The notes under the pieces were generated by a model. It saw only the letters and a list, made by a program, of their open reading frames with translations, had not been told where the DNA came from and did no database searches. The translations under genes and the position numbers were made by a program. 10,895 nt of DNA from Thermoleophilaceae bacterium (GTDB lineage: Bacteria; Actinomycetota; Thermoleophilia; Solirubrobacterales; Thermoleophilaceae): NCBI GenBank assembly GCA_013696425.1, contig JACCYP010000291.1, positions 1 through 10,895 on the forward strand, in the 5' to 3' direction. Positions 1 through 7,884 of the stretch are shown here, in pieces. Each line of letters begins with the position of its first letter. Positions within the stretch are counted from its first letter, which is position 1.

Positions 1-182
1 TCGTGCTCCCGAAGGCCCTCCAGGAGCTCGTCGACGACCTGCGCGGCAAGCTCCCGGTGGACCCGACGCTCGACGAGCTTCAGAAGCAGATCCCGCCGGG
101 CATCCAGCAGCAGCTGCCCCCCTCGCAGGGCGGAAACCAGCAGAGCGAAGGCGTTCTGCTCGACTACCTCCTCGCGCGCTGA
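1..182 (+). CDS. C-terminal end of a probable MCE-family protein (5' truncated)
   Basis: The reading frame with codons beginning at base 3 is open from the left edge to a TGA at 180-182. It gives about 59 residues: a Leu/Glu/Lys-rich helical stretch, then a Pro/Gln-rich linker, then a short hydrophobic end, LLDYLLAR. No domain remains to identify it directly. Its stop overlaps the ATG of the next MCE gene by one base (TGATG), and a helical stalk followed by a Pro/Gln-rich tail is what MCE proteins show, so it is probably the preceding MCE gene of the same operon. The frame and stop are clear. The family assignment is inferred from position and composition; another operon member is possible. 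Confidence 0.6.
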   Translation, partial: VLPKALQELVDDLRGKLPVDPTLDELQKQIPPGIQQQLPPSQGGNQQSEGVLLDYLLAR

Positions 183-1780
183 TGAGAGGGCGTTCCTCAC
201 AGGCCTCGATCGTCGCGAGCCCGGTGCTCGTGGGCGCGGTCACCGTGCTCGTGGCCATCGTCGCCGTGTTCCTCGCCTACAACGCGAACGCCGGCCTGCC
301 GTTCGTGCCCACCTACGACCTGAAGGCAGAGCTCCCGAGCGGCTCGAAGCTCGTTCGCGGCAACGAGGTGCGCGTCGGCGGCTTCCGCGTCGGGGTGATC
401 GACGAGATCACGGTGAAGACGGTCGACACCAAGGCGGCCGGCCCGCGCGCCGTGGCGGTGGTGTCGATGAAGCTCGACAAGACGATCGAGCCGATCTCAG
501 CCGACTCGACTCTCCTCGTGCGCCCGCGCTCGGCTCTCGGCCTGAAGTACATCGACCTCCAGCCCGGCAGGGGTGAGAAGAAGCTGAAGGCGGGCGCGAC
601 CGTGACCGACATCGACCGCCTGAATGCGGAGGAGCTGAACGGCCCGGTCGACCTCGAGGACGTGTTCTCGACCTTCGACTTCGACACGCGCGAGAACGCG
701 CGCCGCAACCTCACCGGCTTCGGCGACGCGCTGTCGGCGCGCGGCGCCTCGCTGAACATCTCGATCGAGGCGCTCGCGCCGTTCGCGACCTTCCTCACGC
801 CGGTGATGAAGAACCTCTCCGATCCCGACACCGAGCTCGACGAGTTCTTCGCGTCGATCGGGCGCGCGGCCGCCCAGGTGGCGCCGGTGGCCGCGACCCA
901 GGCGCAGTTCTTCACGAATGCCGCCATCACCTTCGAGGCCTTCTCCGCCTGCCCGGAGTGCCTCCAGGAGACGATCGAGAAGGCGCCCGCCACGCTCGAC
1001 ACGGCGATCTCCTCCTTCGCCGTCCAGCGCCCGTTTCTCGCCGACTTCACCGAGCTCTCACGGCGCCTGCGCCCGGCCGCGCGCACCCTCCGCACCGAGC
1101 TGCCGATCGTGAACAAGGCGCTCAAGGAGGGCCAGCCCGTGCTGCGCCGCTCGGTCGACTTCAACAACCGCACCGAGAAGGTGTTCGGCTCGCTGCGCAC
1201 GCTCGTGAGGAACCCGAACACCAAGCTCGGCCTCACCGACCTGCAGGGCCTGCTGCGCAGCGGCCGCCCGCTGATCGAGTTCATCTCGCCCTACCAGACG
1301 GTCTGCAACTACTGGAACCTGTTCTGGAACCCGCTCGCCACGCACCTCTCCTACGGCACCACCGGCGGCACCTTCCAGCGGGTGCTCAGCATGACCGGCG
1401 GCGAGACCCAGGACAACCGCGTGAGCTCCGCCGGCGCCGACCGCCCGGCCGACTTCCCCGCCCAGATCGACATCAAGGACGCCAAGGACCCGGTCGGCGA
1501 TCCGCTCATGCGCCAGGTCGGCCCGCCCTACATGCCGGCCATCGACGGCCAGGGCAACGCCGACTGCCAGTCCGGCCAGACCGGCAGCCTGAACGGCCCG
1601 CTCACCGAGGACGGGCGCTACCCGGCCGCCAACGGCCCGGACCCGGTGACCGACCCGGCGGGCTACAACACGTGGCAGGACACGAAGTCGGGCGGCAGCC
1701 ACGGCCTCACGAAGTCGGACTTCCCCGGCCTCGCCGGCCCGACCTTCACCGGCGTCCCCAACCTGAGGGACGTGAAGTAG
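182..1780 (+). CDS. MCE/MlaD-domain protein 1 (lipid-transport operon)
   Basis: This 532-residue protein is anchored by one N-terminal helix (about residues 14-35). An MCE domain follows at about 43-129, with the family signatures VRVGGFRVGVIDEI (63-76) and ALGLKYIDLQPG (118-129). A helical stalk runs from about 155 to 365, and a long Gly/Pro/Asp-rich tail fills the rest. In characterised mycobacterial systems, MCE proteins assemble into a hetero-hexameric tube that carries lipid or sterol towards a YrbE permease and an ATPase; that role is assumed here from family. The tail holds C375 and C462, and the stalk a CPEC pair (C256, C259), all on the extracytoplasmic side. No clear Shine-Dalgarno is seen. 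The ATG overlaps the upstream TGA by one base, which supports both this start and coupled translation. I cannot tell which of MceA-F it matches. Confidence 0.93.
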   Translation: MRGRSSQASIVASPVLVGAVTVLVAIVAVFLAYNANAGLPFVPTYDLKAELPSGSKLVRGNEVRVGGFRVGVIDEITVKTVDTKAAGPRAVAVVSMKLDKTIEPISADSTLLVRPRSALGLKYIDLQPGRGEKKLKAGATVTDIDRLNAEELNGPVDLEDVFSTFDFDTRENARRNLTGFGDALSARGASLNISIEALAPFATFLTPVMKNLSDPDTELDEFFASIGRAAAQVAPVAATQAQFFTNAAITFEAFSACPECLQETIEKAPATLDTAISSFAVQRPFLADFTELSRRLRPAARTLRTELPIVNKALKEGQPVLRRSVDFNNRTEKVFGSLRTLVRNPNTKLGLTDLQGLLRSGRPLIEFISPYQTVCNYWNLFWNPLATHLSYGTTGGTFQRVLSMTGGETQDNRVSSAGADRPADFPAQIDIKDAKDPVGDPLMRQVGPPYMPAIDGQGNADCQSGQTGSLNGPLTEDGRYPAANGPDPVTDPAGYNTWQDTKSGGSHGLTKSDFPGLAGPTFTGVPNLRDVK

Positions 1781-3424
1781 ATGGCGCTCTTCAGGCGTAA
1801 GCGCTCAGCCCAGGAACGGCGCGGCATGTCGCCCTTCAAGGCGGGCGTGATCGCGATCGTGGCCGTCGCGGCGGTGACCTACTTCGGCTTCACGAAGGCC
1901 AACCCGTTCGCGAACCCCTACGAGCTCACGGCGAGCTTCAAGCAGGCCTCGAGCATCAAGCCGCGCTCACCCGTGCGGATCGCCGGCGTGAACGTGGGCG
2001 AGGTCTCCGAGGTCAAGCCGATCGCCGGCGGCGGCGCCCAGGTGAAGATGAAGATCAAGGACGAGGGCCTGCCGATCCACAAGGACGCGACGATGAAGAT
2101 CCGCCCGCGCATCTTCCTCGAGGGCAACTTCTTCGTCGATGTCAAGCCCGGCAGCCCCTCGGTGGCGACGCTCGAGTCCGGCGACACGATCCCCTTCACC
2201 CAGACCGCTTCCCCGGTGCAATTCGCGGACGTGCTCGCGGCGCTTCAGACCGACACCCGCGAGGATCTGCAGATCCTGCTCAAGGAGTACTCGAGCGCGA
2301 TCGACGGGCCGGGCGGCGACTCCTTCAACCGCTCGATCCGCTACTGGGAGCCCGCGTACAAGGGCGTCTCGCTCGCCAACGAGGCCACGCTCGGCACCGA
2401 GCCCGGGGACCTCGGCCGCGTGCTGCGCGGCCAGGCGAAGGTCTCGCGCGCACTCACCCGGGATCCGGAGGCGCTCAAGGATCTCGTCACGGACTTCAAC
2501 ATCACCGCGCTGTCCTTCGCGCGGGAGGACGTCGCGCTCTCGCAGTCGATCCCGCTGCTCGACGAGACACTCGAGAAGGGGATGCCGGCGCTCGCCGCGC
2601 TCAACTCCGCGCTGCCCTCGCTGCGCGCCTTCTCGCGCGACGCACTGCCGGGCACGATCTCGACCGGCCCCATGATCGACGCCTCGCTGCCGTTCGTGAA
2701 GCAGGCGCGCCGTCTGGTGTCCGCGCGCGAGCTGAAGGGGCTCACGAAGGACCTGCGCGCGACGGTGCCCGACCTCGTCGGGCTCCAGAAGGGCCAGGTC
2801 GGCTTCCAGGGAGAGAACCGGACGCTCTCCTCATGCCAGAACGAGGTCCTGCTGCCGTTCTCGAAGACGCCCATTCCGGACCCCGACTTCCCGGAGAACT
2901 CGGGCCAGCCGTTCTTCAAGCAGGCCCCGCGGGGGCTCGCGGCCCTCTCGGGCGAGAGCCGCATCTCGGACTCCAACTCGCCGCAGGTGCGCGCCCAGTT
3001 CGGCGGCAACGCAAGCACGTTCGTCTCGCGCGGCGACAACGGCGAGGGGCTCTTCGGGATGAACAGCACGCCGGTGATCGGCGCCCGCCCTGCGCGCCCG
3101 AAGGCGCGCCCTGTGTTCCGCCCGGGCACCCCGTGCGAGACCCAGCAGACGCCCGATCTGAACGCGCCCGGCGGCGCCTCGCAGGCGCCGGCCTCGGTGA
3201 AGGTCACGCCGGACTCGAAGGATCCGAAGCTGCTCGACCTCGCCGAGAAGGCCAAGGCCCGGCGCGTCGACTTCGCCCAGTTCATCGAGGACCGCGACGC
3301 CGGCAAGCCGACGATCGACCCGTCTGAGTTCAGCGAACTCGGCGTGAAGCTCCAGGCGCAGGCCCGCGACATCGTGAAGCTCGACGACGTCTACTCCTTC
3401 CGCGAGAAGAAGGGGGCGAAGTGA
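1781..3424 (+). CDS. MCE/MlaD-domain protein 2 (lipid-transport operon)
   Basis: This 547-residue protein has a basic cytoplasmic start (FRRKR), one membrane helix at about 18-37 and an MCE domain at about 46-123 (VRIAGVNVGEVSEV at 65-78; IFLEGNFFVDVKPG at 111-124). A helical region (about 148-340) and a Pro-rich tail follow. The tail carries two cysteines, C352 (in SSCQNEVLLPF) and C452 (in PCETQQTPDLNAPGG), then a charged helix near the C-terminus. The ATG lies directly after the TAG of the previous gene, with a GAGG-like ribosome site at 1765-1768; M16 is a less likely alternative start. Its role is inferred to be one subunit of a hetero-oligomeric MCE channel. The MCE assignment is secure; substrate and subunit position are not. 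Confidence 0.93.
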   Translation: MALFRRKRSAQERRGMSPFKAGVIAIVAVAAVTYFGFTKANPFANPYELTASFKQASSIKPRSPVRIAGVNVGEVSEVKPIAGGGAQVKMKIKDEGLPIHKDATMKIRPRIFLEGNFFVDVKPGSPSVATLESGDTIPFTQTASPVQFADVLAALQTDTREDLQILLKEYSSAIDGPGGDSFNRSIRYWEPAYKGVSLANEATLGTEPGDLGRVLRGQAKVSRALTRDPEALKDLVTDFNITALSFAREDVALSQSIPLLDETLEKGMPALAALNSALPSLRAFSRDALPGTISTGPMIDASLPFVKQARRLVSARELKGLTKDLRATVPDLVGLQKGQVGFQGENRTLSSCQNEVLLPFSKTPIPDPDFPENSGQPFFKQAPRGLAALSGESRISDSNSPQVRAQFGGNASTFVSRGDNGEGLFGMNSTPVIGARPARPKARPVFRPGTPCETQQTPDLNAPGGASQAPASVKVTPDSKDPKLLDLAEKAKARRVDFAQFIEDRDAGKPTIDPSEFSELGVKLQAQARDIVKLDDVYSFREKKGAK

Positions 3425-4794
3425 CGGCCGCGATCCGAAAGTACTCCCGTGACTTCATCGCGCTCGTGCTGCTCGTGGTGCTCGCGCTCGGGATCGGCGG
3501 CTACATCCTCTCCAACCAGCGCCTGCGCTTCCCGGTCATCGAGGAGAAGCCCTTCCGCCTGAAGGCCGAGCTATCCGATGCCCAGGCCGTGATTCCCGGC
3601 CAGGGCCAGACCGTGCGCGTGGCAGGCGTGAAGGTGGGCGATCTCGCGAAGGTCGACCTCGACGACGGCCGCGCCGTGGTCACGCTCGACATCGATCCGG
3701 ACAAGAAGGACCTGATCAAGACCGACGCCACAGCGCTGCTGCGCCCGAAGACCGGCGTGAAGGACATGTTCCTCGAGGTGGATCCCGGCACCGAGAAGGC
3801 GCCGGTGATGAAGGAGGACGGCATGATCCCGGTGCAGAACACGGCGCCGGACATCGACCCCGACGAGATCCTCGCCGCGCTCGACGTGGACGCGCGCGAC
3901 TACCTGAAGCTGCTGATCGCCGGCGGCGGCAAGGGCCTCGACGGCCGCGGTGAGGACCTCGAGAAGGTGTTCGAGCGCTTCGAGCCGCTTCACCGCGATC
4001 TCGCGAAGGTCACGACCGCCATCGCCGAGCGGCGCGGCAACCTCTCGCGCCTCGTACACAACTACGGGTCGCTGATCGAGGAGGTCGGCGACCGCGACGG
4101 CGATCTCGAGCGGCTGGTGGCCTCCTCGCAGGAGGTGTTCGAGACCTTCGCCTCCGAGGACGACAACGTGTCGAGCTTCATCGCGAAGCTGCCGCCCACC
4201 CTCCGGCAGGCCACCGAGACGCTGCCGAAGGTCGAGCGCCTCGGGAACGAGCTCGGGCCCTCGCTCGAGAGCCTGCGCCCGGCCGTGCGCCAGCTCGATA
4301 AGACCAACAAGCAGGTGCTCCCGTTCGTCAAGGAGGCCGAGCCGATCCTGCGCAAGCAGATCCGCCCGTTCGTGCGCGAGGCGCGGCCCTACGTGCGCGA
4401 CCTCCAGCCCGCGGCGAAGAACCTGAACATCGCCACGCCCGATCTCACGGAGTCCTTCAACGAGCTCAACCGCTTCTTCAACATGGCGGCCCACAACCCG
4501 AAGGGCCGCGAGAAGCTCACCGGCAACCTCGACCAGGACCTCGCGCGCGACGAGGGCTACCTCTACTGGGCCGCCTGGGTCGCCCAGAACACGACGGGGA
4601 TCTTCCCGACGAGCGACGCCTCCGGGCCCTTCCGGCGCTCGATCCTCGTGCTCACCTGCGACACCGCTCTCCAGACCCTCGAGGGCGAGGTCGACCCGCG
4701 CCTCGGCCTGCCCGCCGCCACGGGCCTCGGCAGCCTGCTCGGTTTCGACAACATCCTCCGCGACACCGGCATCTGCCCGAAGGCGGTGCCCTAG
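3421..4794 (+). CDS. MCE/MlaD-domain protein 3 (lipid-transport operon)
   Basis: At 457 residues this is the shortest complete MCE protein here. It has a membrane helix at about 12-31 and an MCE domain at about 44-123 (VRVAGVKVGDLAKV at 65-78; GVKDMFLEVDPG at 112-123). A long charged, helical stalk runs from about 145 to 350 with heptad-like Leu/Val spacing. The compact aromatic tail includes LYWAAWVAQNTTGIFPTSD (381-399) and two cysteines, C413 and C452. Translation starts at a GTG that overlaps the previous stop by 4 bases (GTGA). A purine-rich AAGGGGG ribosome site at 3410-3416 precedes it by about 4 bases, which fixes the start well. It is probably an MCE tube subunit; no lipobox is visible, so it is not obviously the lipoprotein member known from mycobacterial mce operons. 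Confidence 0.93.
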   Translation: MTAAIRKYSRDFIALVLLVVLALGIGGYILSNQRLRFPVIEEKPFRLKAELSDAQAVIPGQGQTVRVAGVKVGDLAKVDLDDGRAVVTLDIDPDKKDLIKTDATALLRPKTGVKDMFLEVDPGTEKAPVMKEDGMIPVQNTAPDIDPDEILAALDVDARDYLKLLIAGGGKGLDGRGEDLEKVFERFEPLHRDLAKVTTAIAERRGNLSRLVHNYGSLIEEVGDRDGDLERLVASSQEVFETFASEDDNVSSFIAKLPPTLRQATETLPKVERLGNELGPSLESLRPAVRQLDKTNKQVLPFVKEAEPILRKQIRPFVREARPYVRDLQPAAKNLNIATPDLTESFNELNRFFNMAAHNPKGREKLTGNLDQDLARDEGYLYWAAWVAQNTTGIFPTSDASGPFRRSILVLTCDTALQTLEGEVDPRLGLPAATGLGSLLGFDNILRDTGICPKAVP

Positions 4795-6314
4795 TGGACA
4801 AGCAAGCACCGACAGCCGGCCGGATCGCGATGATGGCCATCTTCGCCCTCTCCTGCTTCGGCATCCTGCTCTTCCTCTGGCTCTCCTTCGGCGGCTCGGT
4901 GCCGCTCAAGCCGAAGAGCTACCGCGTGGCGGCCGACATTCCCGAGGCCACCACGCTCTCCACGGAGGCCGACGTGCGGATCTCGGGTGTGTCGGTGGGC
5001 AAGGTCAAGGCCAAGGAGCTGAAGGACGGCGCCCGGGCGACCACGATCGAGATGGAGATCAGGCCCGAGTACGCGCCCATCCCCAAGGACACGCGCGTGA
5101 TCCTGCGCCAGAAGACCCTGCTCGGCGAGACCTACGTGGAGCTCACGCCCGGCAACAAGGCGAAGGGCACCGTGCCCGACAACGGCTCGCTCGGCAAGGC
5201 GAACGTGGCCGACACCGTGCAGCTCGACGAGATCTACGCCGCGTTCGACAAGGACACCCGCAACGCGTTCCGGATCTGGCAGTCCTCGCTCGCGCCGGCG
5301 ATCCAGGGCCGCGGCCAGGACGTGAACGACGCGCTCGGCTCGCTGCCGGAGTTCCTCGTGAACGGCGCCGACGTGCTAAAGACGCTCGACGAGCAGGAGC
5401 AGGCCGTGACCGGCCTCGTGAAGAACACCGGCGTCGTGTTCAACGCGCTCACCGAGCGCGACGGCCAGCTGCGCGAGCTCGTCGTGAACTCGAACAACGT
5501 CTTCGAGGCCACCGCCTCGCGCGACGACGCGCTCGAGGACACGATCCGCACCTTCCCGACCTTCCTCGACGAGTCGAAGGCCACGCTCGCGCGCCTCGAG
5601 ACCTTCTCGCGCGAGACGCGCCCGCTCGTGCGCGACCTCCAGCCGGTGGCCAGCGACATCTCGCCGACGATCGAGGACGTGTCCGCGCTCGCGCCCGACC
5701 TGCGCAAGCTCTTCCGCGATCTCGACCCGCTCATCAAGGTGGGCAAGACCGGGCTGCCCGACACCCAGAAGATCATCGAGGCCGCCGAGCCGCTGTTCGA
5801 GGGCCTCTTCCCCTTCCTCCAGGAGCTCAACCCGATCGTCTCGTTCGCGAACTTCCAGCAGAAGCCGATCGCCGGGTTCTTCCTCGGCGGCCCGGCCGCG
5901 ATCAACGGCGGCATCCAGGAGCGCCAGGGCCCGAACGCCGGCGTGCCGCAGTCCTACCTGCGCGGCTACGGCCTGATCAACGGCCGCTCGTTCGACCGCG
6001 ACGGAGTCAACCGCCGCCCGGCCTTTGACCGCGGCTCGGCCTACCACGAGCCCAACTACCTGACGCGCGGCCAGCCGATCGGCGCGATCGAGAGCTTCTC
6101 CTGCCTCAACAACGTCGGCACCAAGGGCGCGGACGCACAGGGCGAGCAGACGGAGCCGACCGAGAGCCCCTCGGGCGACGGTTTCCCGCCGTGCAAGGTG
6201 AAGTCGCCCACGCTGTTCAACAACGGCGGCCTGTATCCGCGCCTGCAGAAGGGCTTCCAGGACCTCGTGCCCCCGCCGGACCGTTTCGCCGGGCGCACAC
6301 CTGCAACTCCGTAG
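4794..6314 (+). CDS. MCE/MlaD-domain protein 4, last MCE gene of the operon
   Basis: This 506-residue protein has a membrane helix at about 12-32 and an MCE domain at about 41-119 (VRISGVSVGKV at 61-71; QKTLLGETYVELTPG at 106-120). A helical stalk follows (about 140-345), with ETRPLVRDLQPVASDISP at 274-291 resembling the ARPYVRDLQPAAKNL segment of the preceding gene. The tail (about 350-506) is Gly/Asn/Pro-rich with C436 and C467. The GTG start shares its first base with the previous TAG (TAGTG), and a weak AAGGCGG site lies at 4780-4786. C21 inside the membrane helix follows A-L-S, which does not fit a lipobox well, so I do not call it a lipoprotein. The pattern is consistent with a terminal MCE subunit, but I cannot assign an MceA-F letter. 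Confidence 0.93.
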   Translation: MDKQAPTAGRIAMMAIFALSCFGILLFLWLSFGGSVPLKPKSYRVAADIPEATTLSTEADVRISGVSVGKVKAKELKDGARATTIEMEIRPEYAPIPKDTRVILRQKTLLGETYVELTPGNKAKGTVPDNGSLGKANVADTVQLDEIYAAFDKDTRNAFRIWQSSLAPAIQGRGQDVNDALGSLPEFLVNGADVLKTLDEQEQAVTGLVKNTGVVFNALTERDGQLRELVVNSNNVFEATASRDDALEDTIRTFPTFLDESKATLARLETFSRETRPLVRDLQPVASDISPTIEDVSALAPDLRKLFRDLDPLIKVGKTGLPDTQKIIEAAEPLFEGLFPFLQELNPIVSFANFQQKPIAGFFLGGPAAINGGIQERQGPNAGVPQSYLRGYGLINGRSFDRDGVNRRPAFDRGSAYHEPNYLTRGQPIGAIESFSCLNNVGTKGADAQGEQTEPTESPSGDGFPPCKVKSPTLFNNGGLYPRLQKGFQDLVPPPDRFAGRTPATP

Positions 6315-6339
6315 CGCCTCGCTGCCACAATCCGGGCCG

Positions 6340-7884
6340 ATGATCTTCATCTTCGACCGGCTCTACCGTCTCCTCGGCTCGAAGTACATCTACGCCTACC
6401 TGCTGTTCGAGATCGTCTCGGCGCTCACGATCACCGCCGGCACTGTCGGGTTGCTCACCCTCTACGGCGACAGCAGCGCCCGCGACTTCGGGCTCGTGAT
6501 GGCGGTGGCGATGGGCTGCACGCTGATCGCCGTGACCATCGGCGTGCTGAAGAGCAAGCAGGCCGCGCGCCCGCTCACGGCGTGGGTTCGCGAGCCCCGC
6601 GGGGGCGAGGCGGCGCTCGAGGCGTGGCGCACCGCCGTGTCGCTGCCGCGGGCATTCGTGCTGCGCACGGGCTGGCTGCCCTACGTCGTGGCCGCCATCC
6701 CCACGTCGCTGTTCGCCACCTGGATCGGCGGCCTGCCGTGGTGGAACTTCCTCATCCTGCTCGCAGGCGCCTCGGTGGCCATCGGCTACGCGATCGTCCT
6801 GCACTTCTTCGCGTCCGAGCTGGCGGCGCGGCCGGTGCTCAAGGACATCTCCCGGCACCTGCCGGCGGACTTCGCCTCGCCGCCGCTCGGGGCATCGCTG
6901 CGGCTGAAGCTACTCGGGGCGCTGCCGCTGATCAACATCGTCACGGGGGTGGTGGTGAGCGCGCTGTCGGTCACCGACCGCGCGAGCCTCACCGACCTCG
7001 GCCTCGACGTGTTCGTGGCGGTGGTGATCGCGTTCACGATCTCATTTGAGCTCACGCTGCTGCTCACGAAGTCGATCCTCGCGCCGATCGACGATCTGCT
7101 CGAGGCCACCGGCCGCGTGAAGGCGGGCGATCTATCCACGCGCGTGCCGGTGCTCTCGGGCGATGAGCTCGGGCAGCTCGCGGGATCCTTCAACGAGATG
7201 ATGAGCGGCCTCGAGGAGCGCGAGACGCTGCGCGAGGCCTTCGGCTCCTACGTCGATCCGGCGGTGGCCGAGCGCGTGCTCGAGGAGGGCGAGCTGCTCG
7301 AGGGCGAGGAGATCGAGGCGAGCGTGATGTTCGTCGACATCCGCGACTTCACCGCGTGGGCCGAGCGCGCCTCGGCGCGCGAGGCGGTGGCCTACCTCAA
7401 CGAGTTCTTCGACACCGTCGTGCCGGTTCTCGGCGAGCACGGCGGCCACGCGAACAAGTTCATCGGCGACGGGCTGCTGGGTGTGTTCGGCGCGCCCGAG
7501 CGCCATCGCGACCACGCCGACCGGGCGCTGGCGGCGGCGTGTGAGATCGCCGATCGCTGCGAGGGGCGCTTCGACGTGGGGGTGGGGGTGAACTCGGGCC
7601 CGGTCATGGTCGGCTCGATCGGCGGCGGCGGGCGTTTGGAGTTCACGGTGATCGGCGATCCGGTGAATGTGGCCTCGCGCGTGGAGGCCCTCACCCGCGA
7701 GACGAACGACACCGTGCTCATCACGGAGGCCACCCGCTGCCTGCTGACGGGCACCGATTTCGCCGTCGAACCGCGCGGAGAGGTGCCCGTCAAGGGCAAA
7801 TCGGAGCCGATTCCGGTCTATGCGCCGAAGTTGCCTGTCGAAAGGGACCGCAACCTCGGCGGCGAAGCCTTGTTCTCCTCTTGA
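6340..7884 (+). CDS. Membrane class IIIb adenylate cyclase with HAMP domain
   Basis: This 514-residue protein is predicted to make cAMP from ATP at the inner face of the membrane. Six hydrophobic segments (about 19-41, 51-70, 112-129, 134-155, 190-211, 222-243) precede a HAMP linker (about 244-293) with its conserved Pro249 and GDELGQL (274-280). The catalytic domain spans about 325-495. It retains both metal aspartates (D333 in FVDIRDFT, D377 in FIGDG), the adenine-selecting pair K373 and T436, and the transition-state residues N443 and R447 (GDPVNVASR). Lys/Thr selection marks class IIIb adenylate rather than guanylate cyclases. The six-helix/HAMP/cyclase layout matches the mycobacterial group that includes Rv3645. 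The gene starts 25 bases after the last MCE gene, without a good ribosome site, and overlaps the next gene by 4 bases. The signal sensed by the membrane part is unknown. Confidence 0.95.
   Translation: MIFIFDRLYRLLGSKYIYAYLLFEIVSALTITAGTVGLLTLYGDSSARDFGLVMAVAMGCTLIAVTIGVLKSKQAARPLTAWVREPRGGEAALEAWRTAVSLPRAFVLRTGWLPYVVAAIPTSLFATWIGGLPWWNFLILLAGASVAIGYAIVLHFFASELAARPVLKDISRHLPADFASPPLGASLRLKLLGALPLINIVTGVVVSALSVTDRASLTDLGLDVFVAVVIAFTISFELTLLLTKSILAPIDDLLEATGRVKAGDLSTRVPVLSGDELGQLAGSFNEMMSGLEERETLREAFGSYVDPAVAERVLEEGELLEGEEIEASVMFVDIRDFTAWAERASAREAVAYLNEFFDTVVPVLGEHGGHANKFIGDGLLGVFGAPERHRDHADRALAAACEIADRCEGRFDVGVGVNSGPVMVGSIGGGGRLEFTVIGDPVNVASRVEALTRETNDTVLITEATRCLLTGTDFAVEPRGEVPVKGKSEPIPVYAPKLPVERDRNLGGEALFSS

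Noticed and set aside
3571..4809. Long minus-strand open frame (412 codons) opposite MCE gene 3
   Set aside because: It is a shadow frame caused by high GC and biased third positions. The product is a low-complexity Leu/Glu/Arg/Val/His-rich sequence with no domain, and the plus strand encodes a clear MCE protein.
4794..4860. MCE protein 4 as a lipoprotein because of C21 in its N-terminal hydrophobic segment
   Set aside because: The residues before the cysteine (A-L-S) do not fit the usual L-(A/S)-(G/A)-C lipobox, and the helix continues well past it, as in a membrane anchor.
5376..6350. Long minus-strand open frame (324 codons) opposite MCE gene 4
   Set aside because: Same Arg/Leu/Glu/Val-rich shadow composition; the plus-strand MCE protein explains the region.
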